38,406 nt of DNA from Corallococcus interemptor (lineage in GTDB: Bacteria; Myxococcota; Myxococcia; Myxococcales; Myxococcaceae). This document shows positions 32,195-38,406 of this stretch, in pieces. Under the pieces are notes generated by a model. It did no database searches, was not told where the DNA came from, and saw only the letters and a program-made list of their open reading frames with translations. The DNA lies in the NCBI RefSeq assembly GCF_003668875.1, contig NZ_RAWM01000087.1:1-38406 (forward strand). The letters run 5' to 3'. Every line of letters starts with the position of its first letter. Position 1 is the stretch's first letter. The translations under genes were made by a program, and so were the position numbers.

Positions 32195-34000
32195 ATGTCC
32201 GCCACGTGGGTCGACCTGCTCGACGAGCGAAGCCGCTGTGCCGGGGAGCCGCGCCTCTACACCTTCCTGGAGGACGACGCGGAGGTGACGCTCACCCGGG
32301 GCGAGCTGGCGTCGAGCGCCCACCGCATCGCCGCCGCGCTCCAGTCGCTCGCGGCCCGGGGCGAGCGCGCGGTCCTGCTCTATCCCCCGGGCGCGGACTA
32401 CCTGCGCGGGTTCTTCGGGTGCGTGTGCTCGGGGCTGGTGGCGGTGCCGGCGTATCCGCCGGCCCCCTCCAGGCTGGAGCGCACCCTGCCCCGCCTGCGC
32501 GCGCTCATCGCGGACTCCGGAGCCACGGTGGTGCTCACCACGTCCTTCATCCTGTCCATGGCGGAGTTCCTCTTCGCGGACGCGCCGGAGCTGCGCGCGT
32601 TGGAGTGGGTGGCGACGGACGCGCTGGAGGCGGACGGCGCGGCGTGGAAGCGGCCGGACGTGACAGCCGGCACGCTGGCGTTCCTCCAGTACACGTCAGG
32701 AAGCACCGGGACGCCCCGAGGTGTGATGCTCAGCCACGGCAACCTGCTGCACAACCTGGGGGCCATCCGCCGCGCCTGCCAGACGCATGACGGCAGCGTG
32801 GGCGTCATCTGGCTGCCGCCGTACCACGACATGGGGCTCATTGGAGGCGTGCTGGTGCCGCTGGCGCAGGGCTTCCACACGGCGCTGATGTCGCCGCTGA
32901 CATTCCTCCGCAGGCCACGCGCGTGGTTGGAGGCGCTGACCCGCTTCGGAGGCACCATCAGCGGCGGCCCCAACTTCGCGTTCGACCTGTGCGTGCGGCG
33001 CATCCCGCCCGCGGAGCGCGAGGGGCTGGACCTGAGCCGCTGGGAGGTGGCGTTCTGCGGCGCGGAGCCCATCCGGCCGGACACGCTGGAGCGCTTCACG
33101 AGGGCCTTCGTGCCCCACGGCTTCCGGCGCGAGGCCTTCTATCCCTGCTACGGCCTGGCGGAAGGGACGCTCATCGTCACGGGAGGCGCGAAGGAGTCCG
33201 CGCCCATCCTGCGCGACGTGGACGCGTCCGCGCTGGAGGCAGGCATCGCGCTGTCGCCCGCGGGCACGGTCCGGACGCTGGTGGGAAGCGGAGTGACGCT
33301 GCCGGATCAATCCCTGTGCATCGTGGCTCCGGACACAGGCCGCGTCCTGCCACCGGGAGCGGTGGGCGAGGTCTGGGTGAAGGGCCCCAGCGTGGCGAGA
33401 GGCTACTGGAGGCGCGAGGAGGAGTCCGCGCGGGTGTTCCAGGCGAGGACCCTGGACGGAGACGGGCCGTACTTGAGGACAGGGGACCTGGGCTTCCTGG
33501 ACGCCGGAGAGCTGTACGTCACGGGTCGGGAGAAGGACCTGATCATCGTGCGAGGCCGGAACCTGTACCCGCAGGACCTGGAGGCGGTGATGGAGGAGAG
33601 CCACCCCGCGCTCAGACCTGGATGCGGCGTGGCGTTCGGAGTGGAGGTGCAGGGAGAGGAGCGCCTCGTCGTGGTGCAGGAGGTGGATCCCCGCCGCTGG
33701 GACGGCGAAGCGGCACCGGTGCTGGGAGCCATCCGGGGGAGGCTGGCGACAGTGAACGAGGTGCGGCCCCACGCGGTGGTGCTCATCGAGCCCGGGAGCC
33801 TGCCGAAGACCTCCAGCGGCAAGGTGAGGCGGAGGGCCACGAGGGAGGCGTTCCTCACCGGAGCGCTGCGCGAGCTGCACGCCTGGTGCACGACCGCGAT
33901 GAACGGCACGGACACGTCCGGAGGGCCCATGGCCCTGGAGTTCCGGGTCCTGGCAAGAGTGCCGGCGCGACTGAAGGACCTGGATGCACAACCACCTTGA
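32195..34000 (+). CDS. fatty acyl-AMP ligase (FAAL), stand-alone
   Basis: A 601-residue adenylating enzyme. Motifs: YTSGSTGTPRGVMLSH (A3), LPPYHDMGLIGG, YGLAEGTLIVTGG, YLRTGDLGFLD (A7), GREKDLIIVRGRNLYPQDLE (A8; the GRNLYPQD form is typical of FAALs) and KTSSGKVRRRA with the catalytic Lys. FAALs activate a fatty acid as the acyl-AMP and load it onto an acyl carrier protein, usually for a polyketide or lipopeptide. No ACP, PKS or NRPS is nearby, so it acts alone or with a remote partner. GAGGT lies 5 nt before ATG 32195; it follows the barrel gene by 7 nt. The repeat array begins 81 nt after its stop. Confidence 0.92.
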   Translation: MSATWVDLLDERSRCAGEPRLYTFLEDDAEVTLTRGELASSAHRIAAALQSLAARGERAVLLYPPGADYLRGFFGCVCSGLVAVPAYPPAPSRLERTLPRLRALIADSGATVVLTTSFILSMAEFLFADAPELRALEWVATDALEADGAAWKRPDVTAGTLAFLQYTSGSTGTPRGVMLSHGNLLHNLGAIRRACQTHDGSVGVIWLPPYHDMGLIGGVLVPLAQGFHTALMSPLTFLRRPRAWLEALTRFGGTISGGPNFAFDLCVRRIPPAEREGLDLSRWEVAFCGAEPIRPDTLERFTRAFVPHGFRREAFYPCYGLAEGTLIVTGGAKESAPILRDVDASALEAGIALSPAGTVRTLVGSGVTLPDQSLCIVAPDTGRVLPPGAVGEVWVKGPSVARGYWRREEESARVFQARTLDGDGPYLRTGDLGFLDAGELYVTGREKDLIIVRGRNLYPQDLEAVMEESHPALRPGCGVAFGVEVQGEERLVVVQEVDPRRWDGEAAPVLGAIRGRLATVNEVRPHAVVLIEPGSLPKTSSGKVRRRATREAFLTGALRELHAWCTTAMNGTDTSGGPMALEFRVLARVPARLKDLDAQPP

Positions 34001-34008
34001 ACGACGGG

Positions 34009-34025
34009 TTCGCTAGCGGAGCGAA
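34009..34025 (+). terminator. weak hairpin after the fatty acyl-AMP ligase gene
   Basis: TTCGCT-AGCGG-AGCGAA, 6-bp stem, 8 nt past the stop. A weak terminator candidate. Confidence 0.3.
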
Positions 34026-34080
34026 GGCAAGCACCGACCCAGCCATCCCCAAGGTCCGCCTCCCGCCCGGCACGGTCCAA

Positions 34081-34881
34081 AACCTGTCCGACTGTCCGAC
34101 AGGTTTCCGCCGGTCCAGGCAAAGAGGCCGCCGCCCCGAGCCGCAGCGCTCAAAACCTGTCCGACTGTCCGACAGGCTCCACGAGGCCTGGGCGAAGTGA
34201 GCATCCATCGCGGTTCTCCAAACCGGTCCGACTGTCCGACAGGTTCCAGCGGCCGGGAGGAAGCGGGACGAATCACCCGCCCCGGTCCGCAGAAGCGGCC
34301 CGACAGTCCGACAGGGGATTGCCGCTCGGATGGCAGGGGCTCCCCTCGCCTCGGCTCTCAAGGCCGGTCCGACAGTCCGACAAGTTCTCGCGGACCGCGT
34401 GACAGCGGCGCCTCCCCCGTCCCGGTACTCAGAGCCAGTCCAACTGTCCGACCGGTTTTTCGCCACTCGGGTGGAAGGGGCGCCCCTCGCCTCGGCTCTC
34501 GAACCTGCCCGACTGTCCGACAGGTTCTCGCCGAATGGCGGCAGGGGGCTCTTGCCGCCTTGGTTCTTAGAACCGGTCCGACTGTCGGACCGGTTTTGCT
34601 TCCTGGCGGATGGGGGCCCGCCCCGTCTCCGCAGTGGTTCTCAGAACCTGTCCGACTGTCGGACCGGTTTTGCTCCTGGCGGATGGGGGCGCGCGCCGTC
34701 TCCGCGGTGATCCTCAGAACCTGTCCGGCTGTCCGACGGGTTTTCGCTGCTCGGGCGGAAGGGGGGGCTCTTCGCCCGGTTCTCGGAACTGGTCCGACTG
34801 TCGGACAGGTTTTCGCTGCTCGGGCGGCGGGGGCGGCCTTCCAACCTCGGCTCTTGCGCCGGTCTGACTGTCGGACAGGTT
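34081..34881. repeat. array of twelve 25-bp palindromic repeats, period about 70 bp
   Basis: The unit reads AACCKGTCCGAC, a central T (A in copies 4 and 5), then GTCSGACMGGTT. Starts: 34081, 34154, 34221, 34293, 34362, 34433, 34502, 34571, 34645, 34718, 34787, 34857. Spacings run 67-74 bp (mean 70.5). GTCSGAC in the right half is invariant in all twelve. Copy 8 (34571) is a perfect 12-bp-arm palindrome. In copies 1-7 and 10 the right half is GTCCGAC, a direct repeat of the left half; in 8, 9, 11 and 12 it is GTCGGAC, its inversion. Arms often end GGTTTT, so transcribed copies would be hairpin-plus-U on the plus strand. Spacers are related: CCCCTCGCCTCGGCTCTC recurs at 34342 and 34483, TCCTGGCGGATGGGGGC at 34601 and 34674, TTTTCGCTGCTCGGGCGG at 34741 and 34810. 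Function unknown. Confidence 0.9.
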
Positions 34882-35079
34882 TTTTCGGTGCGCCGCCGAC
34901 GGGGCGTTTCCCTTGGGTTCTTACCTTCTCATCTCGATGGACACGGCTGTCGCTCGCACGGAGCGCATCCGCTTGGATGCCTGGCGGCGTGTCTCTGGCG
35001 GCTCGGAGGTGTCCTGCTAGCATCGGGCGCATCCCCCCGCTGAAAGCTGACTCCGCTGAACGCCACCGAACCGCGCCAC
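34882..35079. other. intergenic region between the repeat array and the acyltransferase gene
   Basis: 198 nt. It holds a small hairpin GCATCC-GCTT-GGATGC (34965-34980) and an extended -10-like TGCTAGCAT near 35012-35020. The rest shows no gene. Confidence 0.45.
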
Positions 35080-36204
35080 ATGGCCGGCCTGGACCTGCTC
35101 CGGTGCCTGGCCATCCTCGTCGTCGTCGTCTACCACTACCCCCGTCCCGAAGGTCACGAGGCCTACCAGGCGTTCGCCAATTTCGGGTGGACGGGCGTGG
35201 AGCTGTTCTTCGTGCTCAGCGGCTTCCTCATCGGCTCGCAGCTGCTGGAGCCGGTGTCGCGCGGTGAGACGCCTTCGCTCCGGCGCTTCTACCTGCGGCG
35301 GGCGCTGCGCATCCTGCCTTCGTTCCTCGTCGTGCTGGCCCTGTACCTCTTCCTGCCGGCCTGGGCCGAACGGCCCGTGGTGACGCCCGCGTGGCGCTTC
35401 CTCACCTTCACGCAGAACTTCGGCCTGCGCATCAACGGCTTCTCCCACGCGTGGTCTCTTTGCGTGGAGGAACACTTCTACCTGGTGCTTCCGCTCACCG
35501 TGCTCGCGCTGCGCGGACGCCTTCGCGCACCTTCCCTCATCGCGCTCGCGGGAGGCCTGATGCTCGGCGGCATGCTCCTGCGCGGCGGGTTGTGGCTGCG
35601 GTATTTCTCCGCGCTCGGGCCTGGCGAGCCAGGATGGCGCGACTTCGACATGCTCCTCTACTACCCGACGTACGCGCGGCTCGATGGGCTGACCTGCGGC
35701 GTGATGCTCGCGGCCCTGCGCGTCTTCCGGCCCGCGGCCTGGGAGCGCTGGACGCGCGGCGGCCGTGCACGGGGGCTGGCGGCCGTGGGGCTCGCGTGCC
35801 TGGGCGGCGTGCTCTTCATCAACGAGGAGCACTACCGCTACCTCCCCTATGTCCTGCTGTCCTTCCCCTTGGCCTCGATAGGCTTCGCGGCGCTGCTGAT
35901 GTCGCTGGCGGGCCCCACGGCCTCGCGCGTCTGTGCCCGCATCCCGGGCGTGAAGACCTTCGCGGTCCTGAGCTTCACCGTCTACCTCGTGCACAAGGCC
36001 GTGCAGCACGGGGTGCGCGACGCGCTGGAGCCGCATGGCATGGACGCGTTCCATGTCATCACGGTGCTGGGCGGCGCCGTGGCGGTGCTGCTCGCGTCGC
36101 TCGCGCTGCACCATGGCGTGGAGCGCCCCGCGCTGAAGTGGCGCGAGCGACTGGAGCGCGGGCTCGTGCCGAGGAAGCCCGAGCCCCGGCCCGCCGTCAC
36201 CTGA
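35080..36204 (+). CDS. acyltransferase-3 family membrane protein (OafA/YrhL-like)
   Basis: A 374-residue membrane acyltransferase with about 10 helices. It opens MAGLDLLRCLAILVVVVYHY, where the conserved His lies in TM1; GVELFFVLSGFLIG and RRFYLRRALRILPSF are the family's next signatures, and SHAWSLCVEEHFYLVLPL the third. Such proteins O-acylate surface polysaccharides or lipids. ATG 35080 has no good ribosome binding site; the frame is open back to 35044, so CTG 35047 or 35056 cannot be excluded. It lies 198 nt after the repeat array. The C-terminus is basic (RPALKWRERLERGLVPRKPEP). Confidence 0.92.
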   Translation: MAGLDLLRCLAILVVVVYHYPRPEGHEAYQAFANFGWTGVELFFVLSGFLIGSQLLEPVSRGETPSLRRFYLRRALRILPSFLVVLALYLFLPAWAERPVVTPAWRFLTFTQNFGLRINGFSHAWSLCVEEHFYLVLPLTVLALRGRLRAPSLIALAGGLMLGGMLLRGGLWLRYFSALGPGEPGWRDFDMLLYYPTYARLDGLTCGVMLAALRVFRPAAWERWTRGGRARGLAAVGLACLGGVLFINEEHYRYLPYVLLSFPLASIGFAALLMSLAGPTASRVCARIPGVKTFAVLSFTVYLVHKAVQHGVRDALEPHGMDAFHVITVLGGAVAVLLASLALHHGVERPALKWRERLERGLVPRKPEPRPAVT

Positions 36205-36290
36205 AGTCCCGCGCGCGCTTCTGCGCGACAGAAGCCACGCAAGGGGGTGACCCTGGGCCCGGGCGGCGCGTGCGCGCTAGACCTCGCGGC

Positions 36291-37031
36291 ATGCGCCCCT
36301 TCCTGACGGCGACGTGGCGGTACCTGCTGATGCTCAACTACGAGGTGGATCCGGCGGTGCTGCGGCCCCTCGTCCCCCGTAGCACGGAGCTCGACGCGTG
36401 GCAGGGCCGCACGTTCGCGAGCATGGTCGGCTTCCGCTTCCTCGACACGCGCGTGCGGGGACTCGCGGTGCCGCTCCACCGGGACTTCGATGAGGTGAAC
36501 CTGCGCTTCTACGTGCGCCGCCTGGGCCCGGAAGGCTGGCGGCGCGGCGTGGTCTTCGTGCGCGAAATCGTCCCCCGGTGGGCCATCGCCACCGTGGCGC
36601 GCGTCCTCTACAACGAGCCCTACGTCGCGCTGCCCATGCGCCACGCCGTGAGCATGGACGGCGCGGACTCCGGCGCGCCCGGCCACGTCGAGTACGCCTG
36701 GAAGTCCCACGGCCGCTGGCACCAGCTGTCGGCCCGGACGCTCGGCACGCCAGCCGAGAGCGCCCCCGGCTCCCAGGAGGAGTTCATCACCGAGCACTAC
36801 TGGGGCTACACCGCCCAGCGCGACGGCGGCTGCGCCGAGTACCGCGTGGAGCACCCGCGCTGGACCGTCTGGCGCGCCCAGGAGACCGCCTTCGACTGCG
36901 ACGTGGCCCGCTTCTACGGCCCCGCCTTCTCCGAATGCCTCCGGGGCACGCCCCACTCCGCCTTCATCGCCACCGGCTCGGAAGTGGCCGTCTTTCCTGG
37001 AAATGAACTCCAGCCCTTGCGGACCCCGTAG
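36291..37031 (+). CDS. DUF2071 (YqjF-like) protein
   Basis: A 246-residue DUF2071 protein. It starts MRPFLTATWRYLLMLNYEVDPAVLRPLVP, typical of the YqjF group, with VGFRFLDTRVRG, HRDFDEVNLRFYVRR and RGVVFVREIVPR following. The family is a soluble lipocalin-like fold of unknown function. It is 86 nt downstream of the acyltransferase-3 gene on the same strand. ATG 36291 is the first good start. Confidence 0.88.
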   Translation: MRPFLTATWRYLLMLNYEVDPAVLRPLVPRSTELDAWQGRTFASMVGFRFLDTRVRGLAVPLHRDFDEVNLRFYVRRLGPEGWRRGVVFVREIVPRWAIATVARVLYNEPYVALPMRHAVSMDGADSGAPGHVEYAWKSHGRWHQLSARTLGTPAESAPGSQEEFITEHYWGYTAQRDGGCAEYRVEHPRWTVWRAQETAFDCDVARFYGPAFSECLRGTPHSAFIATGSEVAVFPGNELQPLRTP

Positions 37032-37077
37032 AAATCAATATCCTCAAACCAGAAATTGATTTTCTGAATAACCACCT
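37028..37077 (+). promoter_or_regulatory. AT-rich operator/promoter region of the DUF2089 gene
   Basis: An AT-rich stretch holds two overlapping dyads: CAGAAA-TTGAT-TTTCTG (37050-37066) and AAATCAAT (37032-37039) with ATTGATTT (37055-37062). No Shine-Dalgarno precedes ATG 37078 (ACCACCT); a leaderless or near-leaderless mRNA is possible. Confidence 0.5.
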
Positions 37078-37500
37078 ATGACGACCTCCAAGTCCACCTG
37101 GCCCCTGCCCACCCGCTGCCCCGTCTGTGGAGGCGGCACCGTCATCGAACGGGTGCGCTGCGACGGGTGCGCGTCCGCGGTGGAGGGGCGCTTCACGACG
37201 GGCTGGGTGCAGCAGCTGTCCCCGGAGCAGCTCGCGTTCGTGCGCGTGTTCATGGCGTGCCGGGGGAAGATCAAGGACGTGGAGCAGGCGCTGGGCCTCT
37301 CCTATCCGACGGTGGTGGCGCGGCTGGACGACGTGGTGGAGGCCCTGGGCCACGCGCCCGGAGGGCCACCGCCTCCTCCCGCGCCGCCTTCGCCCCGGGA
37401 GCGCGGTTCGCCGCGCCGGGCGCAGATTCTCGATGACCTCGCGGCCGGGCTCATCGACGCGGACGAGGCCGCTCAACGTCTCAAGAAGACCCGGGAGTAA
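37078..37500 (+). CDS. DUF2089 zinc-ribbon/HTH regulator
   Basis: A 140-residue DUF2089 protein. N-terminal zinc ribbon C14-x2-C17 and C28-x2-C31 (CPVCGG...RCDGC), then a helix-turn-helix (FVRVFMACRGKIKDVEQALGLSYPTVVARLDDVVEALG), a Pro-rich linker and a short C-terminal helical segment (LDDLAAGLIDADEAAQRLKKTRE). It is probably a DNA-binding or anti-sigma-like regulator. The next gene starts 4 nt after the stop; a DUF2089-DUF4097 pair is a common association in bacteria. Its own promoter carries the palindromes at 37032-37066. Confidence 0.9.
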   Translation: MTTSKSTWPLPTRCPVCGGGTVIERVRCDGCASAVEGRFTTGWVQQLSPEQLAFVRVFMACRGKIKDVEQALGLSYPTVVARLDDVVEALGHAPGGPPPPPAPPSPRERGSPRRAQILDDLAAGLIDADEAAQRLKKTRE

Positions 37501-37504
37501 GCCC

Positions 37505-38406
37505 ATGATGGACCCCGAAGTCCCGCCGTCCTCCGACGCCTCGTCTTCCTCGCGTGACGGCACCCAGCGCCACGCGCTTCCGTGGGGGCAGCACGCGGAG
37601 CTGGTGCTGCACGCGCCCGCCGCCACGCTCGTGGTGTCGCCGCTGCCGGAGGGAGAGAAGCCCTACCTGGTGACGCACGGCCGGGTGGAGGCGCGCATCC
37701 AGGAGCGCGGCCGGGTGACCCAGGTGGAGCTGGTGCCGCGCGAGGCGGGCTTCCTGTCGCTGTTCTGGCGCCACGGCGGGCAGGCGGAACTCTTCGTGCC
37801 GCCCGACGTGCGCGCGAAGCTCCTGCTGGACGCGGGCGCCGTGCGCATCGCGGGCCTGAAGGACTGCGAGCTGGAGCTGTCCACCGACGCGGGCACGGCG
37901 AGCCTGCGCGACGTGCACGGAAAACTGACCCTGCGCACGGGCGCGGGGCGCATCATCGGCGAGCGCGTGGGAGGGACATTCCACGTCCATGCCGCCGCGG
38001 GCGCGGTGAAGCTGGACGTGGACGCGCTGGACGTGGGCGAGCACCGCATCGGGACGCAGGTGGGCGCGGTGGAGCTGCGCCTGGTGTCCGGGCTGGACGT
38101 GAACATCTCCGCCCATACGTCGCTGGGCTCCACGCAGACGCGCTACCCGTCCAATCCCCAGGCGGCCACGACCCTCCTGATGGAGACGGAGCTGGGCTCG
38201 GTGCGCATCCGCGAGTCGAACCGTTCACACGGCGAGGACGCGGAGGCCTGGGAGGAGGACTCGCTGCGCTGGCAGCGTCAGGCGGAGCGCTGGCAGCGCC
38301 GCGCCGAGCGCCACGCCAACCAGTGGGCCCACGCGTGGGCGAACTCGTGGGGCGCGCCGGCCTGGGCAGGCCCGGGCTCCCGGCACCACCGGCCGCAGCC
38401 CCCCGC
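37505..38406 (+). CDS. DUF4097-like beta-helix protein (partial, runs off the window)
   Basis: Open reading frame from ATG 37505 to the window end, 300 codons with no stop. A Ser-rich N-terminus is followed by repeated short beta strands (LLLDAGAVRIAGL, LELSTDAGTASLRDVHG, LTLRTGAGRIIGERVGG, FHVHAAAGAVKLDVDAL, HRIGTQVGAVELRLVSG), the right-handed helix pattern of DUF4097. The end seen is Trp/Arg/Ala-rich (WQRQAERWQRRAERHANQWAHAWANSW). It is the second gene of the DUF2089 unit. The 5' end is complete; the C-terminus is outside the window. Confidence 0.85.
   Translation, partial: MMDPEVPPSSDASSSSRDGTQRHALPWGQHAELVLHAPAATLVVSPLPEGEKPYLVTHGRVEARIQERGRVTQVELVPREAGFLSLFWRHGGQAELFVPPDVRAKLLLDAGAVRIAGLKDCELELSTDAGTASLRDVHGKLTLRTGAGRIIGERVGGTFHVHAAAGAVKLDVDALDVGEHRIGTQVGAVELRLVSGLDVNISAHTSLGSTQTRYPSNPQAATTLLMETELGSVRIRESNRSHGEDAEAWEEDSLRWQRQAERWQRRAERHANQWAHAWANSWGAPAWAGPGSRHHRPQPP

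Noticed and set aside
34081-34881. CRISPR array
   Set aside because: Repeats are degenerate rather than identical, spacers share 17-18-mers with one another, and no cas gene is in the window.
34197-35267. A 356-residue open frame (and shorter ones on both strands) running through the repeat array
   Set aside because: Unit spacings (67-74 bp) are mostly not multiples of three, so the repeat falls in all three frames; no ribosome site or known domain. The frame is open only because of base composition.

Overview
The window looks like chromosome from a fruiting myxobacterium (Myxococcota; Myxococcus/Corallococcus type, genus not proven). The clues are very high G+C with strong G/C at third codon positions, which opens long false antisense frames; many lipoproteins and hydrolases; a multi-PAS histidine kinase; a stand-alone fatty acyl-AMP ligase; and a BlaI/M56 pair with myxobacterial-style tails. 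I see no rRNA, tRNA, insertion sequence, integrase or CRISPR array. About 37 protein genes are supported; the last runs off the window.

Layout. 1-3320: a BlaI-type repressor and an M56 (BlaR1-like) membrane protease overlapping by ATGA, followed by a secreted protein that carries the same six-fold 'GVTP' repeat as the protease tail; tandem palindromes sit in the promoter. 3393-5656: a Cys-rich small lipoprotein behind a strong hairpin, then a GH16/PA14 lipoprotein that probably starts at CTG. 5976-10073: a VOC protein, a converging unknown gene, then an overlapping trio (lysophospholipid acyltransferase, SDR-like protein lacking the catalytic Lys, TetA-like MFS pump). 10211-15752: three tightly packed genes, a DUF559-type PD-(D/E)XK nuclease, a winged-helix protein and a 1109-residue double P-loop (AAA plus HerA-like) ATPase, a candidate defence or DNA-processing module.

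16027-24306: a soluble PAS/PAS/PAS/GAF histidine kinase, class IV aminotransferase, RBBP9-like hydrolase, a 57-residue charged protein, a small beta-carbonic-anhydrase-like protein, an AraJ-like MFS pump, a TPR protein, a spermidine-synthase-fold protein and a secreted esterase. 24311-31315: an SDR and a TetR repressor diverging from a 26-bp palindromic operator, a PPP-type phosphatase, a small membrane protein, a large polytopic membrane protein, a YaiI/YqxD protein, a lipoprotein and an M20 amidohydrolase. 31567-37031: an outer-membrane barrel, a fatty acyl-AMP ligase, the repeat array, an acyltransferase-3 membrane protein and a DUF2071 protein. 37078-end: a DUF2089 regulator and a DUF4097-like protein in one operon.

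The most unusual non-coding structure is at 34081-34881: twelve 25-bp palindromic units about 70 bp apart, between the acyl-AMP ligase and the acyltransferase. All twelve carry GTCSGAC in the right half. Spacers are related rather than unique, so this is not CRISPR, and the units fall in all three frames, so it is not coding. The most unusual coding unit is the nuclease/winged-helix/double-ATPase operon.
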